Shown: positions 25,632-35,411 of the stretch, in pieces
How the letters are laid out: the number at the start of each line of letters is the position of its first letter
Numbering within the stretch: the stretch's first letter is position 1
Source of the DNA: a bacterium
GTDB lineage: Bacteria > CLD3 > SB21
Assembly (NCBI GenBank): GCA_008933615.1
Contig: WBUR01000014.1
Span: 1 to 64,000 of the forward strand
Length of the DNA: 64,000 nucleotides
Direction of reading: 5' to 3'
The notes under the pieces: model-generated
Database searches by the model: none
What the model saw: only the letters and a program-made list of their open reading frames with translations
Told to the model about the DNA's origin: nothing
Made by a program: the position numbers and the translations under genes

Positions 25632-26804
25632 TCATTCAAAATTGACTTGGTTACGTCCGCCCGCCTTTGCTTTATATAAATTCTGATCTGCGCGGCCGAT
25701 CAGTTCTTCGACGGAAATGCCATCGCCGGGAAAGTGCGATACGCCGAGAGAAATTGTTATGTTACGGGAAATCGGGATACTGGACTTAAACATATGCGTA
25801 AGATTCGTTGATAAATCTTCTACATTTTTGCGCACTTTTTCGCCGACAGAAAAAGCGCCGCGCTTATCCGTTTCCGTCAGAATGATTACAAATTCCTCTC
25901 CGCCGTATCTGGCCAGAATGTCCGAATCCCTGATGCTTTCTCCTATATTCTTCGCAACCCATCTCAACACCTCATCGCCTATATGGTGGCCATAGGTATC
26001 GTTGAAGTCTTTGAAGTGATCAATATCGATCATGATCAGCGACAATTCACGCTTATATCGTTTCGCTCGGTGAAGCTCCCGGAAAACCCGGTCATTGAAA
26101 TAACGCCGGTTAAATACTTTGGTCAATTCATCTTTTATGGATATTTCAAGCGTGTGTTGATAGATCTTTGCACGCTCCACGGCGGTTGCCGTTTCATTAG
26201 AGATCAGCCTTAAAAATTCTTTTTCGTTCTCCCGCAGATCTCTGGACGAATGGAAGCACAACACCTTATTCACTTTTTTATTGGAAACAAACGGTACGCC
26301 GAGCACGCACGCGTCATTTTTTTTCTCAAAAAATTTCTGATAATTTTTTTCATGGGACACTTTTGGAACATATTCTTCTTTTTGAGTGCGCATCACAGTC
26401 TCGGCGATCTCTTTTTCAACATCTAGGATATTTTTATTATTCTTATCTTTTGTTTTTTCTGTCATAAAATCGACGATCATCTGGCCTTGCGGATCCTTTT
26501 CAAATAACACAAATTGGTCAATAAAAGATATTTCACTGAGCATGTTTTGAATGATCGGATACAGCCGGTGGGTATCGTATGTCGAATTGAGTAAGGCGGC
26601 AATCTTGTACAGGATGCTCGTTTCTTCTAGCCGTTCGCTGAGCAGCCGGTTTTCGTCTTTCACCTGAAGAAAAGATTGTTCTAGTTCCAGCATTTTTTCT
26701 TTGAGCTGAGTGACTATCGTTTCGTCCACCAGATCAGCTGGAATTTTTTCTTGCGATGAATCCGCTTCATTGGGCATAGAAGGGTTATTCTCCGGATGTT
26801 TCAT
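25632..26804 (-). CDS. Diguanylate cyclase with GAF-like sensor
   Basis: 390 residues, no signal peptide or membrane segment. An N-terminal coiled coil (about 28-65) is followed by a GAF-like domain (about 65-215). The C-terminal GGDEF domain carries ARYGGEEF with the inhibitory RxxD (RDSD) five residues before it. Predicted to synthesise cyclic-di-GMP in response to a small molecule or redox cue. It starts 37 bp after clpX on the same strand and could be the tail of the tig-clpP-clpX unit. Confidence 0.9.
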   Translation of the reverse strand: MKHPENNPSMPNEADSSQEKIPADLVDETIVTQLKEKMLELEQSFLQVKDENRLLSERLEETSILYKIAALLNSTYDTHRLYPIIQNMLSEISFIDQFVLFEKDPQGQMIVDFMTEKTKDKNNKNILDVEKEIAETVMRTQKEEYVPKVSHEKNYQKFFEKKNDACVLGVPFVSNKKVNKVLCFHSSRDLRENEKEFLRLISNETATAVERAKIYQHTLEISIKDELTKVFNRRYFNDRVFRELHRAKRYKRELSLIMIDIDHFKDFNDTYGHHIGDEVLRWVAKNIGESIRDSDILARYGGEEFVIILTETDKRGAFSVGEKVRKNVEDLSTNLTHMFKSSIPISRNITISLGVSHFPGDGISVEELIGRADQNLYKAKAGGRNQVNFE

Positions 26805-26841
26805 ATAAAAAATAGCAAATGATTATTACAGACAGGATTAC

Positions 26842-28107
26842 TTATGCGGTTTGTTTGATTTCATCATCACCCGCGTCACGCAGGAGCATAACGGGCAAAG
26901 CGCCTTGAGTAACACACTCTTTGCTGATCACGCACGATTTGACGTTCGCTATAGATGGAAGGCGGTACATGATATCGATCATAAATTTTTCCATGATCGC
27001 ACGCAGTCCGCGGGCGCCCGTTTTACGACGCATGGCCAGCGTTACAACTTCATGCAGCGCTTCTTCTTCAAATTGAAGCTCGACTTCTTCCAAGTTGAAT
27101 AATTTTTGATATTGTTTGACGATGGCGTTTTTCGGCTGCGTGAGGATAGCGAACAGCGCTTCTTCGGAAAGCTCTTCGAGCGAACACAATAACGGCAGAC
27201 GTCCGATAAGTTCGGGAATTAACCCAAATGACAAAAGATCATCCGGTTCCGTCATTTGCAGAACGTGGCTGATGTTGTGATGATCCTTGCTTTGAATTTC
27301 TGCGGTAAACCCGATATTCTTTTTGCCGATACGCGTTTGAATGATCTTGTCAATTCCCTCAAATGCCCCTCCGCAGATGAACAAAATATTTTTGGTGTTA
27401 ATGCTGATAAGATTTTGTTCCGGATGTTTTCGGCCGCCTTTTGGAGGAACGTTGGCAACGGTACCTTCCAGAATCTTTAGCAGAGCCTGTTGAACGCCTT
27501 CACCGGAAACGTCGCGGGTGATGGACGGATTACCGCCCTTGCGTGCTATTTTATCAATTTCGTCAACATAAATAATTCCCTTTTCGGCAGCCGTGACATC
27601 ATAATTGGCCGATTGTAATAAGCGTACCAGGATGTTTTCGACGTCTTCTCCGACATATCCGGCTTCCGTCAGCGTCGTTGCATCCGCGATCGTGAAAGGC
27701 ACGTTCAAAAACTTTGCCAACGTTTGCGCGAGAAGCGTTTTACCGGTTCCGGTCGGGCCGATCAGAAGGATATTATTTTTTTCCAATTCGACATCGTTAT
27801 CGATGTCATTCATGGAATTAATACGTTTGTAATGATTATACACCGCGACGGACAAAGATTTTTTCGCCTGATCCTGGCCGATGATATATTCGTCAAGCTT
27901 GGATTTGAGTTTTTCGGGCGTGATGTCAGCAAGCGGAACGATGGATTCCTTGGAGGAGTGCGACTTGATCATATCGAATGCATTGCGTACGCATTCGTTG
28001 CAGATGTGAACCCCATTGGGCCCGCTGATAATACTGTCTACCTCATCGGCGGACTTTCCGCAAAATGAACAATAGACTATTCGGGACATGTGGCTATGAT
28101 CTTTCAT
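26842..28107 (-). CDS. clpX: ClpX, ATPase of the ClpXP protease
   Basis: 421 residues. The N-terminal zinc-binding domain has Cys13, Cys16, Cys36 and Cys39. The AAA+ module has Walker [13 protein letters not shown] and Walker B IIYVDEID. The RKGGNPS region and IGF-type loop (KKNIGFTAE) contact ClpP. It unfolds tagged proteins and feeds them to ClpP. An in-frame ATG at 28089 would drop six residues. It lies 42 bp after clpP, in the order tig-clpP-clpX. Confidence 0.97.
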   Translation of the reverse strand: MKDHSHMSRIVYCSFCGKSADEVDSIISGPNGVHICNECVRNAFDMIKSHSSKESIVPLADITPEKLKSKLDEYIIGQDQAKKSLSVAVYNHYKRINSMNDIDNDVELEKNNILLIGPTGTGKTLLAQTLAKFLNVPFTIADATTLTEAGYVGEDVENILVRLLQSANYDVTAAEKGIIYVDEIDKIARKGGNPSITRDVSGEGVQQALLKILEGTVANVPPKGGRKHPEQNLISINTKNILFICGGAFEGIDKIIQTRIGKKNIGFTAEIQSKDHHNISHVLQMTEPDDLLSFGLIPELIGRLPLLCSLEELSEEALFAILTQPKNAIVKQYQKLFNLEEVELQFEEEALHEVVTLAMRRKTGARGLRAIMEKFMIDIMYRLPSIANVKSCVISKECVTQGALPVMLLRDAGDDEIKQTA

Positions 28108-28149
28108 AATGTACCATCTTACTAAAAACCATTCGTGTAAGCAAACGAT

Positions 28150-28821
28150 TTATTTCTTCGCACGTACCAGAATTTCGTCAATAATACCGTATTCTTTGGC
28201 CTGAGCGGCCGACATGAAGAAATTCCTATCGGTATCTTTTTCGATTTGGTCCAACTTCTGTCCGGTTTTTTCCGTAATGATCAGATTGAGGTGCTGTTTC
28301 AGCGTCACAATCTCATTCATATATATTTCAATATCTGAAGATTGTCCCTGAGTTTCGCCCATCGGCTGATGCACCATGACCCGCGCATGAGGTAAAGCAT
28401 ACCTTTTGCCTTTGGTGCCGGCCATGAGAAGAATCGCGCCCATGCTCGCAGCCAATCCCATACAAGTGGTCTGCACGTCGGGTTTGATGTAGGTCATCGT
28501 GTCAAAGATCGCCAAACCTGAAGTGACGCTTCCGCCGGGGCTGTTGATATACATAATGATGTCTTTGTCGGGATCGTTGGCTTCAAGAAAAAGTAATTGT
28601 GCGATGATCAGATTGGACACCGTATCGTCGATCGGCGTTCCCAAAAAGATAATGCGTTCCATCAAAAGGCGGGAATAGATATCGTAGGATCGCTCGATCT
28701 GCCCTTTTTGTTCAACTACATACGGGAACGGGATCTGCGATGCGACGGCATTCAGATTGGAAAACTGCGTATCATCCAGTTTCGAAAATTCCTTTTGTAC
28801 AAACTCTTTATGACGTTTCAT
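28150..28821 (-). CDS. clpP: ClpP protease subunit with Ser-His-Asn triad
   Basis: 223 residues including an N-terminal propeptide-like extension of about 30. Catalytic Ser126 (LAASMGA) and His151 (VHQPMG) are present. The third member of the triad, at the same spacing as in E. coli (49 after the His), is Asn200 in DTDRNFF rather than Asp. A natural Asn in this position is known in Listeria ClpP1. Forms the tetradecameric chamber fed by ClpX and perhaps by ClpC, encoded at 39306. It lies between tig and clpX. Confidence 0.96.
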   Translation of the reverse strand: MKRHKEFVQKEFSKLDDTQFSNLNAVASQIPFPYVVEQKGQIERSYDIYSRLLMERIIFLGTPIDDTVSNLIIAQLLFLEANDPDKDIIMYINSPGGSVTSGLAIFDTMTYIKPDVQTTCMGLAASMGAILLMAGTKGKRYALPHARVMVHQPMGETQGQSSDIEIYMNEIVTLKQHLNLIITEKTGQKLDQIEKDTDRNFFMSAAQAKEYGIIDEILVRAKK

Positions 28822-28841
28822 GTTCTACCTTGAATTAGTTT

Positions 28842-30134
28842 TTAAACAATTAGATCGGACTTCTTTTCTTCCTGCGGCGCCGATAACGTGTCCGGCACTT
28901 CCTCAATAACGGAATTAGATTCCAAAAATTTCATCAGTTTTTCTTCGATCAAATAATCTTCGAAGTTTTTTTGCTCCGTCTCAGTTTTAAAATCAATATT
29001 GATCTGATCTCTGCTCACTTTATTATGTTCTGCCATGCGGTCGCGGTATGCTTCAATATCTTCCGGCGTCACCGTCATTTTTTCGGCTTCAATGATCTTT
29101 TTCCTCGCCAGCATCCACTTTACGTCTCGGATCGCCGCTGGACGATACCTGTCAATGATGTATTGATCTTCTACTTTTTGCCCTTTCAGACGCTGTTTTA
29201 CCATGTCCCCGATACGCTGAATCGCATTATCCACCAGAGGTTCCGGAGATGGAATTTCGTTATTCTTAATAATCTCGTCTATGATACGTTCGTTCAACTG
29301 TTTCGCCGAATCATCTTCCCAACGTTTCTTCAAGTTCTCTTTTACATCGGCTATGAATTTTTCGAGGCTTTCAAAACCGAGGTCTTTGGCAAATTCATCA
29401 TCTAGTTCCGGCAACTGCACTTCTTCGATCTTGCGCACAGTGACCGTCATGTGTTCGTGTTCTCCTTCTTTTGCTTCCGGCCCTTTCGATACGTGCAGAT
29501 TGCGCGATTCACCCTGTTTCGCTCCGATCAATCCGTCGATAAAATCCTGACCGACGTACTGCGTGGTCAACGGAATCCGACGATCGGTAAACTTCTTCCC
29601 GATGATCGGCAAATCGGAATGATCAAGCATTTGAATGTCACAGGTAACAAAATTTCCGGTTGCAACGGTTTCCGCTATCTTCATCGTTGAGTAATTTTCA
29701 CGAAGGCGCTCTACCGTAGAAGAAACCTCGTCGTCTTTTAGATCGTGAATTTCTTTCTGAACTTTCAAGTTCTTATAATTCGGAACTTCATACGTCGGCA
29801 TGACTTCTACGGTCACATCAAACGTCATCGGCTGGTCTTTCTTGAAACTAACATTATCAATCTGCCCTATGGCGATCGCTTCGGTTTTGGTGTCCTTAAT
29901 AGCTTGTTTGTAAAATTCCTCAACGATCACGGGAAGCGCTTCTGAATTGATCTGTTCACCAAATTTTTTCAATACGACGTCTCGTGGCGCTTTGCCTTTA
30001 CGAAAACCTTGTATTTGGGCTTCCTCACGATACATTTCCAATGCCTCATCAAAAAACGGAAGCATTTCCGCAGCCGAAATTTCCACGTGCAATTTTCGCT
30101 GATTCGCGTCCTCGCTTACAACCTGTGCTAACAA
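28842..30134 (-). CDS. tig: Trigger factor, ribosome-bound chaperone
   Basis: 430 residues from a TTG start chosen because AAGGAG lies six bases upstream; the open frame runs on into the tRNA-Leu gene and cannot be coding there. The N-terminal ribosome-binding part has GFRKGKAPRDVVLKKFG, the family signature. The central FKBP-type domain lies near 150-245 and the long helical C-terminal domain follows, ending in a Glu/Lys-rich tail. It folds new chains at the ribosome exit. It lies 20 bp upstream of clpP. Confidence 0.95.
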   Translation of the reverse strand: MLAQVVSEDANQRKLHVEISAAEMLPFFDEALEMYREEAQIQGFRKGKAPRDVVLKKFGEQINSEALPVIVEEFYKQAIKDTKTEAIAIGQIDNVSFKKDQPMTFDVTVEVMPTYEVPNYKNLKVQKEIHDLKDDEVSSTVERLRENYSTMKIAETVATGNFVTCDIQMLDHSDLPIIGKKFTDRRIPLTTQYVGQDFIDGLIGAKQGESRNLHVSKGPEAKEGEHEHMTVTVRKIEEVQLPELDDEFAKDLGFESLEKFIADVKENLKKRWEDDSAKQLNERIIDEIIKNNEIPSPEPLVDNAIQRIGDMVKQRLKGQKVEDQYIIDRYRPAAIRDVKWMLARKKIIEAEKMTVTPEDIEAYRDRMAEHNKVSRDQINIDFKTETEQKNFEDYLIEEKLMKFLESNSVIEEVPDTLSAPQEEKKSDLIV

Positions 30135-30175
30135 ACTTAACTCCTTCTTAATTAATAGATTAATAATTAAAAGAG

Positions 30176-30257
30176 TGCGGGATGAGGGACTTGAACCCAC
30201 ACGGTGTTACCCACCAGATCCTAAGTCTGGCGCGTCTGCCAATTTCGCCAATCCCGC
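30176..30257 (-). tRNA. tRNA-Leu (anticodon TAG)
   Basis: 82 nt with a long variable arm as expected for Leu. Acceptor GCGGGAT/ATCCCGC; anticodon stem CCAGA/TCTGG around the loop CTTAGGA gives TAG. Variable-arm stem GGTG/CACC-like; T-arm GTGGG-TTCAAGT-CCCTC (one imperfect pair). CCA is not encoded. It lies 41 bp upstream of tig on the same strand. Confidence 0.95.
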
Positions 30258-30276
30258 ATTTTTTCAAAAGGGCAAA

Positions 30277-30305
30277 AATATAGTTAAGTCAGGTCGGAAA
30301 TTCAA
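30277..30305 (-). promoter_or_regulatory. Promoter for tRNA-Leu (and possibly tig-clpP-clpX)
   Basis: Minus strand TTGAAT (30300-30305), 17 bp, TATATT (30277-30282), 19 bp before the tRNA 5' end. There is no terminator between tRNA and tig, so read-through is plausible. Confidence 0.65.
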
Positions 30306-30498
30306 GTTTTTTAATTAATATAGAGCTGAATTGGTGTTATTCAAAAATACAATTGAGGTGTTTTCTAGAAGAGAAAAAAATTGATGATTTCTAGTTGTGC
30401 TATATCCTCCAGAGAACTTTAGCTTGATAATCTTCAGTTATAACTTTATTTTAAATAAATTTTTGTCTTTACCAGATCCAACTTCTTTCGGTGAGAAT

Positions 30499-32931
30499 AT
30501 GAAACGTTTAATCATGCTGCTGTTATTTTCCATAGTGAAGATAAATTCCGTTTACGGACAAATCGGAGCGATAGCCCCTTATCATACGCAAAATAATTTT
30601 CAACTTGCATCTCCCGGGGCTATGGGCGTAGGCCTTTATGGATATGAAAATCCGGCCATGCTGAATTATCTTCATCAGCCCGATCTTATGTTCACATGGA
30701 ATTCAAATGCCGGTTACGTTCAGGCGCCTTGGAATAGTCCGGATCAATGGGGCCTATTCATGGCTGTACCGCATCTTGGTTTCGGAGTCATTCACACAAA
30801 ACTTCCGAATTCAGTTTCTGCCGTCAGCGATTACCGAATTTCTCTGGGATTCGGCAACAAGTCGTTTAGCAGCGGATTCGGTTACGGCTGGTCAACCGGA
30901 GACCGCAGCATTTTCAAAAGGCAAAATGTGTTCACGTCCGGCATGCTCATCCGGCCGATACGGTATGCATCGTTAGGATTGGCCGGTTCGTGGGCTACAT
31001 CAGGCGGAGTGAAAGAGGGCGTTGTTGACCTCGCCATTCGTCCGTTTGGAACAGAATTGATCACGCTTTTCTCCGATTATGCCATTCAAAACAAAAAACC
31101 TTATGACAAAAGTACATGGAGCGCCGGCGCTGCGGTCGAAGCTTTGCCTGGCATACGGTTTACGGGAAGATATTTCGACAGCAAAGTATTTACGGTAGGC
31201 GTACAGATAAGTTTGGGTCATACGGGATTTAGTGCTCAATCGAATTACGATAAGTCCGGTGGACAGAATTACAGAACTTATGCCGTACGGCTCGGCGCAT
31301 ATGACCGAAATGTGTTGAGAAAAACCGCTCAGGAAAAGAAAAAATACGTGGAGATGAATTTGCTTGGCCCGGTACGATATCAGAAATTTTTGTGGTTTGA
31401 TAAATCCAATACGCTTGCAGGGCTGCTCAAAACCATCGAAGCGGCAAAGAACGATCCTGCTGTTGCGGGCCTTGCCATCAATACTTCCGGTATGGATGTT
31501 AATCGTGAACTTTCATGGGAACTTCGCGAAAAACTGAAAGATTTTAAAACCTCCGGAAAACATGTGATCGTGTATATAGACCGTGGAGGTATTATCGAAT
31601 ATCATTTTGCATCGATCGCCGACAAGATCGTTATGGACCCCGCGGGAATAATCGCCCTTGAAGGATTCATTATGGGGCGAACATTTCTGAGAGGTACGTT
31701 AGAGAAACTCGGTATCGGGTATGACGAATGGCGTTTTTTCAAATACAAGTCGGCGAACGAAACGCTCACGCGTGATAGTATGTCCGAAGGCGACCGCGAG
31801 CAGCGCCAGAAATTAATGAACGATCTGTATGAGCTTATCAAATCCGAAATTTGCGATTCTCGGAAGATCGCGCCGGAAAAATTTGACGAGTTAGTAAACG
31901 AATCATTCCTATTCATGCCCAAAGAAGCTTTGTCGATCGGCCTGGTTGATGCCCTTGGACGTTGGGACGAAGTTAAAAATATGATCAAAAAAATCGAAGG
32001 CGAAGAAAAAACGTTCATGCGATCACGCATGCTCGAAGCCTTCATGTTGCCAAAGGATAATTACTGGGGTGAGAAACCGCAGATCGCAGTCATTTATGCG
32101 CTTGGCGAATGTGCGATGGATCAGGGAATTAAAGCGCGGAAATTAGTGAAAGTAATTGAGAAAGCCGCTAAGGACGCGCGGGTCAAAGCAATTGTATTTC
32201 GCGTAGATTCTCCCGGCGGTGACGGCATGGCATCGGACATTGTGGCCGAGGCTTTGCGCAACGCTAAATCAAAAAAGCCGGTGATCGTTTCACAAGGGTT
32301 TGTTGCCGCGTCGGGCGGGTACTGGCTCTCCATGTATGCCGATACGATTGTCGCCGCGCCGCAAACTATCACAGGCTCCATCGGCGTCATCGGCGGATGG
32401 CTTTATAATAACGGCTTCAAAGAAAAACTAGGCATGACCACCGATTTTGTAAAAGTTGGAAAACACGCCGACCTCGGATTTGGATTTAGGATGCCGTTTA
32501 TCGGGCTCGGCCTTCCCGACCGCAACATGACGTCGGAGGAACGAGCCAAAGCGGAATATTTTATCACTTCATTTTACAAAGAATTTGTCACCAAAGTTGC
32601 GGACGGACGAAAAAGATCGTATGACGATATCCATGCGATCGCCCAAGGGCGCGTTTGGTCGGGTGTTGACGGGAAACGGAACGGGCTGGTTGACGTGCTC
32701 GGCGGATTAGAAACGGCAATTCAAATTGCCAAAGACCGTGCAGGACTTACGAAAGAGTCTGTTCAAATCATCGAAATGCCGAAACCGGATGTTTTTGATC
32801 CGAATATATTCATGCCAAAACTTTTTGGCGTCGAATTCCAAAAGGATAAAGTGATCGAGCACATAAAATTCCGTCTCGATCATAACGGCGAACCGATGCC
32901 GATCATGCCGCTGGAGGACACGGAATTATGA
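30499..32931 (+). CDS. sppA: SppA-type signal peptide peptidase with N-terminal barrel-like domain
   Basis: 810 residues from the ATG at 30499 (the upstream extension to 30397 lacks support). A signal peptide ends near VYGQ. Residues about 22-290 are strand-rich, with outer-membrane barrel character (SPGAMGVGLYGYENPAML; GVQISLGHTGFSAQSNYD). The rest is a tandem SppA protease with Lys417 (KYKSANE) and Ser605 (AASGGYWLS) at the dyad positions. SppA normally digests leftover signal peptides at the inner membrane; here the fused domain suggests outer-membrane or periplasmic placement. It heads an operon with udg, holA, sigma, moaC and DUF3108. Confidence 0.88.
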   Translation: MKRLIMLLLFSIVKINSVYGQIGAIAPYHTQNNFQLASPGAMGVGLYGYENPAMLNYLHQPDLMFTWNSNAGYVQAPWNSPDQWGLFMAVPHLGFGVIHTKLPNSVSAVSDYRISLGFGNKSFSSGFGYGWSTGDRSIFKRQNVFTSGMLIRPIRYASLGLAGSWATSGGVKEGVVDLAIRPFGTELITLFSDYAIQNKKPYDKSTWSAGAAVEALPGIRFTGRYFDSKVFTVGVQISLGHTGFSAQSNYDKSGGQNYRTYAVRLGAYDRNVLRKTAQEKKKYVEMNLLGPVRYQKFLWFDKSNTLAGLLKTIEAAKNDPAVAGLAINTSGMDVNRELSWELREKLKDFKTSGKHVIVYIDRGGIIEYHFASIADKIVMDPAGIIALEGFIMGRTFLRGTLEKLGIGYDEWRFFKYKSANETLTRDSMSEGDREQRQKLMNDLYELIKSEICDSRKIAPEKFDELVNESFLFMPKEALSIGLVDALGRWDEVKNMIKKIEGEEKTFMRSRMLEAFMLPKDNYWGEKPQIAVIYALGECAMDQGIKARKLVKVIEKAAKDARVKAIVFRVDSPGGDGMASDIVAEALRNAKSKKPVIVSQGFVAASGGYWLSMYADTIVAAPQTITGSIGVIGGWLYNNGFKEKLGMTTDFVKVGKHADLGFGFRMPFIGLGLPDRNMTSEERAKAEYFITSFYKEFVTKVADGRKRSYDDIHAIAQGRVWSGVDGKRNGLVDVLGGLETAIQIAKDRAGLTKESVQIIEMPKPDVFDPNIFMPKLFGVEFQKDKVIEHIKFRLDHNGEPMPIMPLEDTEL

Positions 32932-32950
32932 TGCTAAGCATAGTTTTATA

Positions 32951-33709
32951 ATGAGCAATAGGCAGAACATATTATCGGAAGCGAAGGCCTTTCTAAATCA
33001 ACAGGAAGAACTGTACGGCAGCGAAGTAGTGATCGAAAGAAAGTCACTTCTTCCAAATACTCAACCGAAAGCGGATGTGAAGAAAAAAACAAAAAAAGAT
33101 CATTCCACTGTTGGCGAACCGGGAACTATGAAATATGATTCAATACCAAGCCTGGACGAATTAAAAAAATCTGTTTCTGCATGCACAAAATGTTCGTTAT
33201 GTAAAACCCGAACTCAAACCGTGTTCGGATCCGGTAGTACAAAAGCTGCCATTCTCTTTGTTGGCGAAGCGCCCGGCGCAGACGAAGATGCGCAGGGATT
33301 GCCATTCGTCGGACGCGCAGGACAGTTGCTTACGAAAATGATCGAAGAGCCTCGTTCGTTGGGCCTGCCGCGCAGTGAGGTATATATAGCCAATATACTC
33401 AAGTGCCGCCCTCCGGAAAACCGCAAACCTCAATCTCAGGAAATAACTCAGTGCGAACCGTATCTTATCGCGCAAATTGAAAATATCAAACCACGGATCA
33501 TTTGCGCGCTCGGCGCGACCGCGGCAAATACCCTTCTGAATAATACATTATCCATGGGCGCGATGCGCGGGCAGACCTATGATTATCACGGGACACCGTT
33601 GCTAGTAACCTATCATCCGGCGGCGCTTTTGCGTAATCCTAACTGGAAACAACCCGCCTGGGAAGATATGCTGCGCCTCCGCGCGATATTCGAGGAGACA
33701 AAAGCCTAA
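32951..33709 (+). CDS. Type-4 uracil-DNA glycosylase (Fe-S)
   Basis: 252 residues. Motif 1 is GEAPGADEDAQGLPFVGRAG and motif 2 is HPAALLRNP. Four Cys fit the [4Fe-4S] pattern of family-4 enzymes: Cys81 and Cys84, then Cys152 (KCRPPENRKP) and Cys168 (QCEPYL). It removes uracil from DNA at the start of base-excision repair. The N-terminal 65 residues are a Lys-rich extension. It lies 19 bp after sppA, and its stop overlaps the holA start by one base (TAATG). Confidence 0.93.
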   Translation: MSNRQNILSEAKAFLNQQEELYGSEVVIERKSLLPNTQPKADVKKKTKKDHSTVGEPGTMKYDSIPSLDELKKSVSACTKCSLCKTRTQTVFGSGSTKAAILFVGEAPGADEDAQGLPFVGRAGQLLTKMIEEPRSLGLPRSEVYIANILKCRPPENRKPQSQEITQCEPYLIAQIENIKPRIICALGATAANTLLNNTLSMGAMRGQTYDYHGTPLLVTYHPAALLRNPNWKQPAWEDMLRLRAIFEETKA

Positions 33710-34746
33710 TGGCGCGACAGGAGAAAGGGATTCCCTATCAGACGGTGCTGAAGAATATAAAAAAAGGGGACATCGGTTCTACTTATTTGTTCTACGGCGA
33801 CGATTTATTTTTGGCCGACGATCTAATTGATACGATTATTTTCAAGGTCTTTAATGCCGAAAAGGACGATTTTAATCTGCACATATTTTACGGAAAAGAA
33901 TCCCGTGGTGAAGACATTCTGAACGCGGCGATGAGCTTTCCCATTATGGCAGAGAAGAAAGTAATTATCCTAAAGGACATTGAGCAACTTGATAAGAACA
34001 GCGTCGAATCGCTGACGGACTATTTCAAAAATCCGCACGATTCCACCATCTTTGTTGCGGTAAGCGGGAAAGCCGATTTTCGTAAAAATCCTTTTAAGAT
34101 ACTTGAACAGAAAGCCGTGTGCGTTAAACTCGAGAAACTCAATGACCGAGACATACCGGACTGGATCGAAGCCGGCGTGATGCAAAAGGAAAAAAAAATC
34201 GAGCCGCGTGCCGCCATGTTGATGGCCGCGCGCAGCGATGTCTCTATGCGCGATCTGTACAACCAGATTGAGAAATTGTGTACCTATATCGGCGTTCGCG
34301 ATACGATCAACGAAGAAGATATCGAGTCCGTGATCGGCATTTCGCGTCAGTACAATATTTTTGAATTATCCAATGCCATCGGCATGAAAGACGCGGCTCG
34401 CGCTATTTCCATTTTTAATCAAATGTATTATGTCGGCGAGCAGCCTGTGGGCATGATCGTGATGCTGCACAGGCAGTTTATTCTACTTTGGCAGATCTGC
34501 GATAAACGCGAAGCCGGACGTCCATTTAAGGAAATTGAAAATTACATGATGACGAACTACCGCATTTATCCCAACTTTTTTCAAAATGATTATTGGCCGC
34601 AGGCGCAGAATTATTCGACATCCGAAATACAAAGTTGTTTTTCTTATCTCCTCGATGCGGATGTTCAATTGAAATCCAGTTCCGTTAAGAACGATTTGAT
34701 TATGCAGAAACTTATTTTCCAGCTTATCCGTGGAAACGCCACATGA
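33709..34746 (+). CDS. holA: HolA, DNA polymerase III delta subunit
   Basis: 345 residues, the usual length. Opens with a GSTYLFYGDDLFLADDLID-type ATPase-like domain lacking an active Walker A, as in delta. The middle contains KKVIILKDIEQL, and the C-terminal collar region holds DAARAISIFNQMY. It opens the sliding clamp as part of the clamp loader. Start and stop overlap both neighbours (TAATG with udg; ATGA with the sigma gene), so expression is coupled. Confidence 0.9.
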   Translation: MARQEKGIPYQTVLKNIKKGDIGSTYLFYGDDLFLADDLIDTIIFKVFNAEKDDFNLHIFYGKESRGEDILNAAMSFPIMAEKKVIILKDIEQLDKNSVESLTDYFKNPHDSTIFVAVSGKADFRKNPFKILEQKAVCVKLEKLNDRDIPDWIEAGVMQKEKKIEPRAAMLMAARSDVSMRDLYNQIEKLCTYIGVRDTINEEDIESVIGISRQYNIFELSNAIGMKDAARAISIFNQMYYVGEQPVGMIVMLHRQFILLWQICDKREAGRPFKEIENYMMTNYRIYPNFFQNDYWPQAQNYSTSEIQSCFSYLLDADVQLKSSSVKNDLIMQKLIFQLIRGNAT

Positions 34747-35411
34747 GGTCAGACGAACCTAAATCCAAAGGCGTGATAAAAAAAGAGAACTTGCGCGAAC
34801 TCGTTCGCACGCCGCATCTCGTCAAACGGGCGCTTAAAAGTTATCAAAAACTGGCGGATGAAGTCGTAATTAAAAAATTTCAGCAAGGCGACCTTGTGGC
34901 GTTTGACGTGATCGTTGCGCGGTATAAAGAACAATTGATCAATTATGTCTACACATTTGTTGGCGACAAATCCGACGCGGAAGATATCGTTCAGGATACG
35001 TTTGTAAAAATTTACCGTTTCCGGCAATCGTATAAAAATATTGCCAAGTTTTCAACATGGATCTATACCGTCGCTGGGAATCTGGCCAAAAGCGAATTGC
35101 GCAAACGCAAACGCCAGCAATTATATCCGATCTCCAGTTTAAATAATGGAGATAAGGAATTTGAAGCTGTGGAAACGCGAATCAATTCCGATGAAATGAC
35201 CGATTCCGCCGTAAAAAAAGAACTGATCAAAAAAGCGATACGAACACTGCCGGACCATTATCAGTTGGTGATTCGAATGCGCGAGATTGATAATATGTCC
35301 TATGAAGAAATCGCCGAAGTGACCAGACTTCCGCTCGGGACGGTGCGCTCTCGCATCAGCCGCGCGCGGATCCGTTTGCAGAACAAATTAAAATATCTTG
35401 TTGAAAAATAA
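34743..35411 (+). CDS. ECF-type RNA polymerase sigma factor
   Basis: 222 residues. An extra basic N-terminal segment (about 1-40) precedes sigma region 2 (FDVIVARYKEQLINYVYTF, DAEDIVQDTFVKIYR, FSTWIYTVAGN) and region 4 (LPDHYQLVIRMREIDNMSYEEIAE; PLGTVRSRISRAR, shown here as two parts). No anti-sigma factor gene lies beside it, unusual for this class, so control may be by expression or by an unlinked regulator. It overlaps holA by 4 bp and moaC by 14 bp. Confidence 0.93.
   Translation: MRSDEPKSKGVIKKENLRELVRTPHLVKRALKSYQKLADEVVIKKFQQGDLVAFDVIVARYKEQLINYVYTFVGDKSDAEDIVQDTFVKIYRFRQSYKNIAKFSTWIYTVAGNLAKSELRKRKRQQLYPISSLNNGDKEFEAVETRINSDEMTDSAVKKELIKKAIRTLPDHYQLVIRMREIDNMSYEEIAEVTRLPLGTVRSRISRARIRLQNKLKYLVEK

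Noticed and set aside
25482-25679. Open frame of 65 residues over tRNA-Lys
   Set aside because: It overlaps the whole tRNA and its terminator; no family resemblance.
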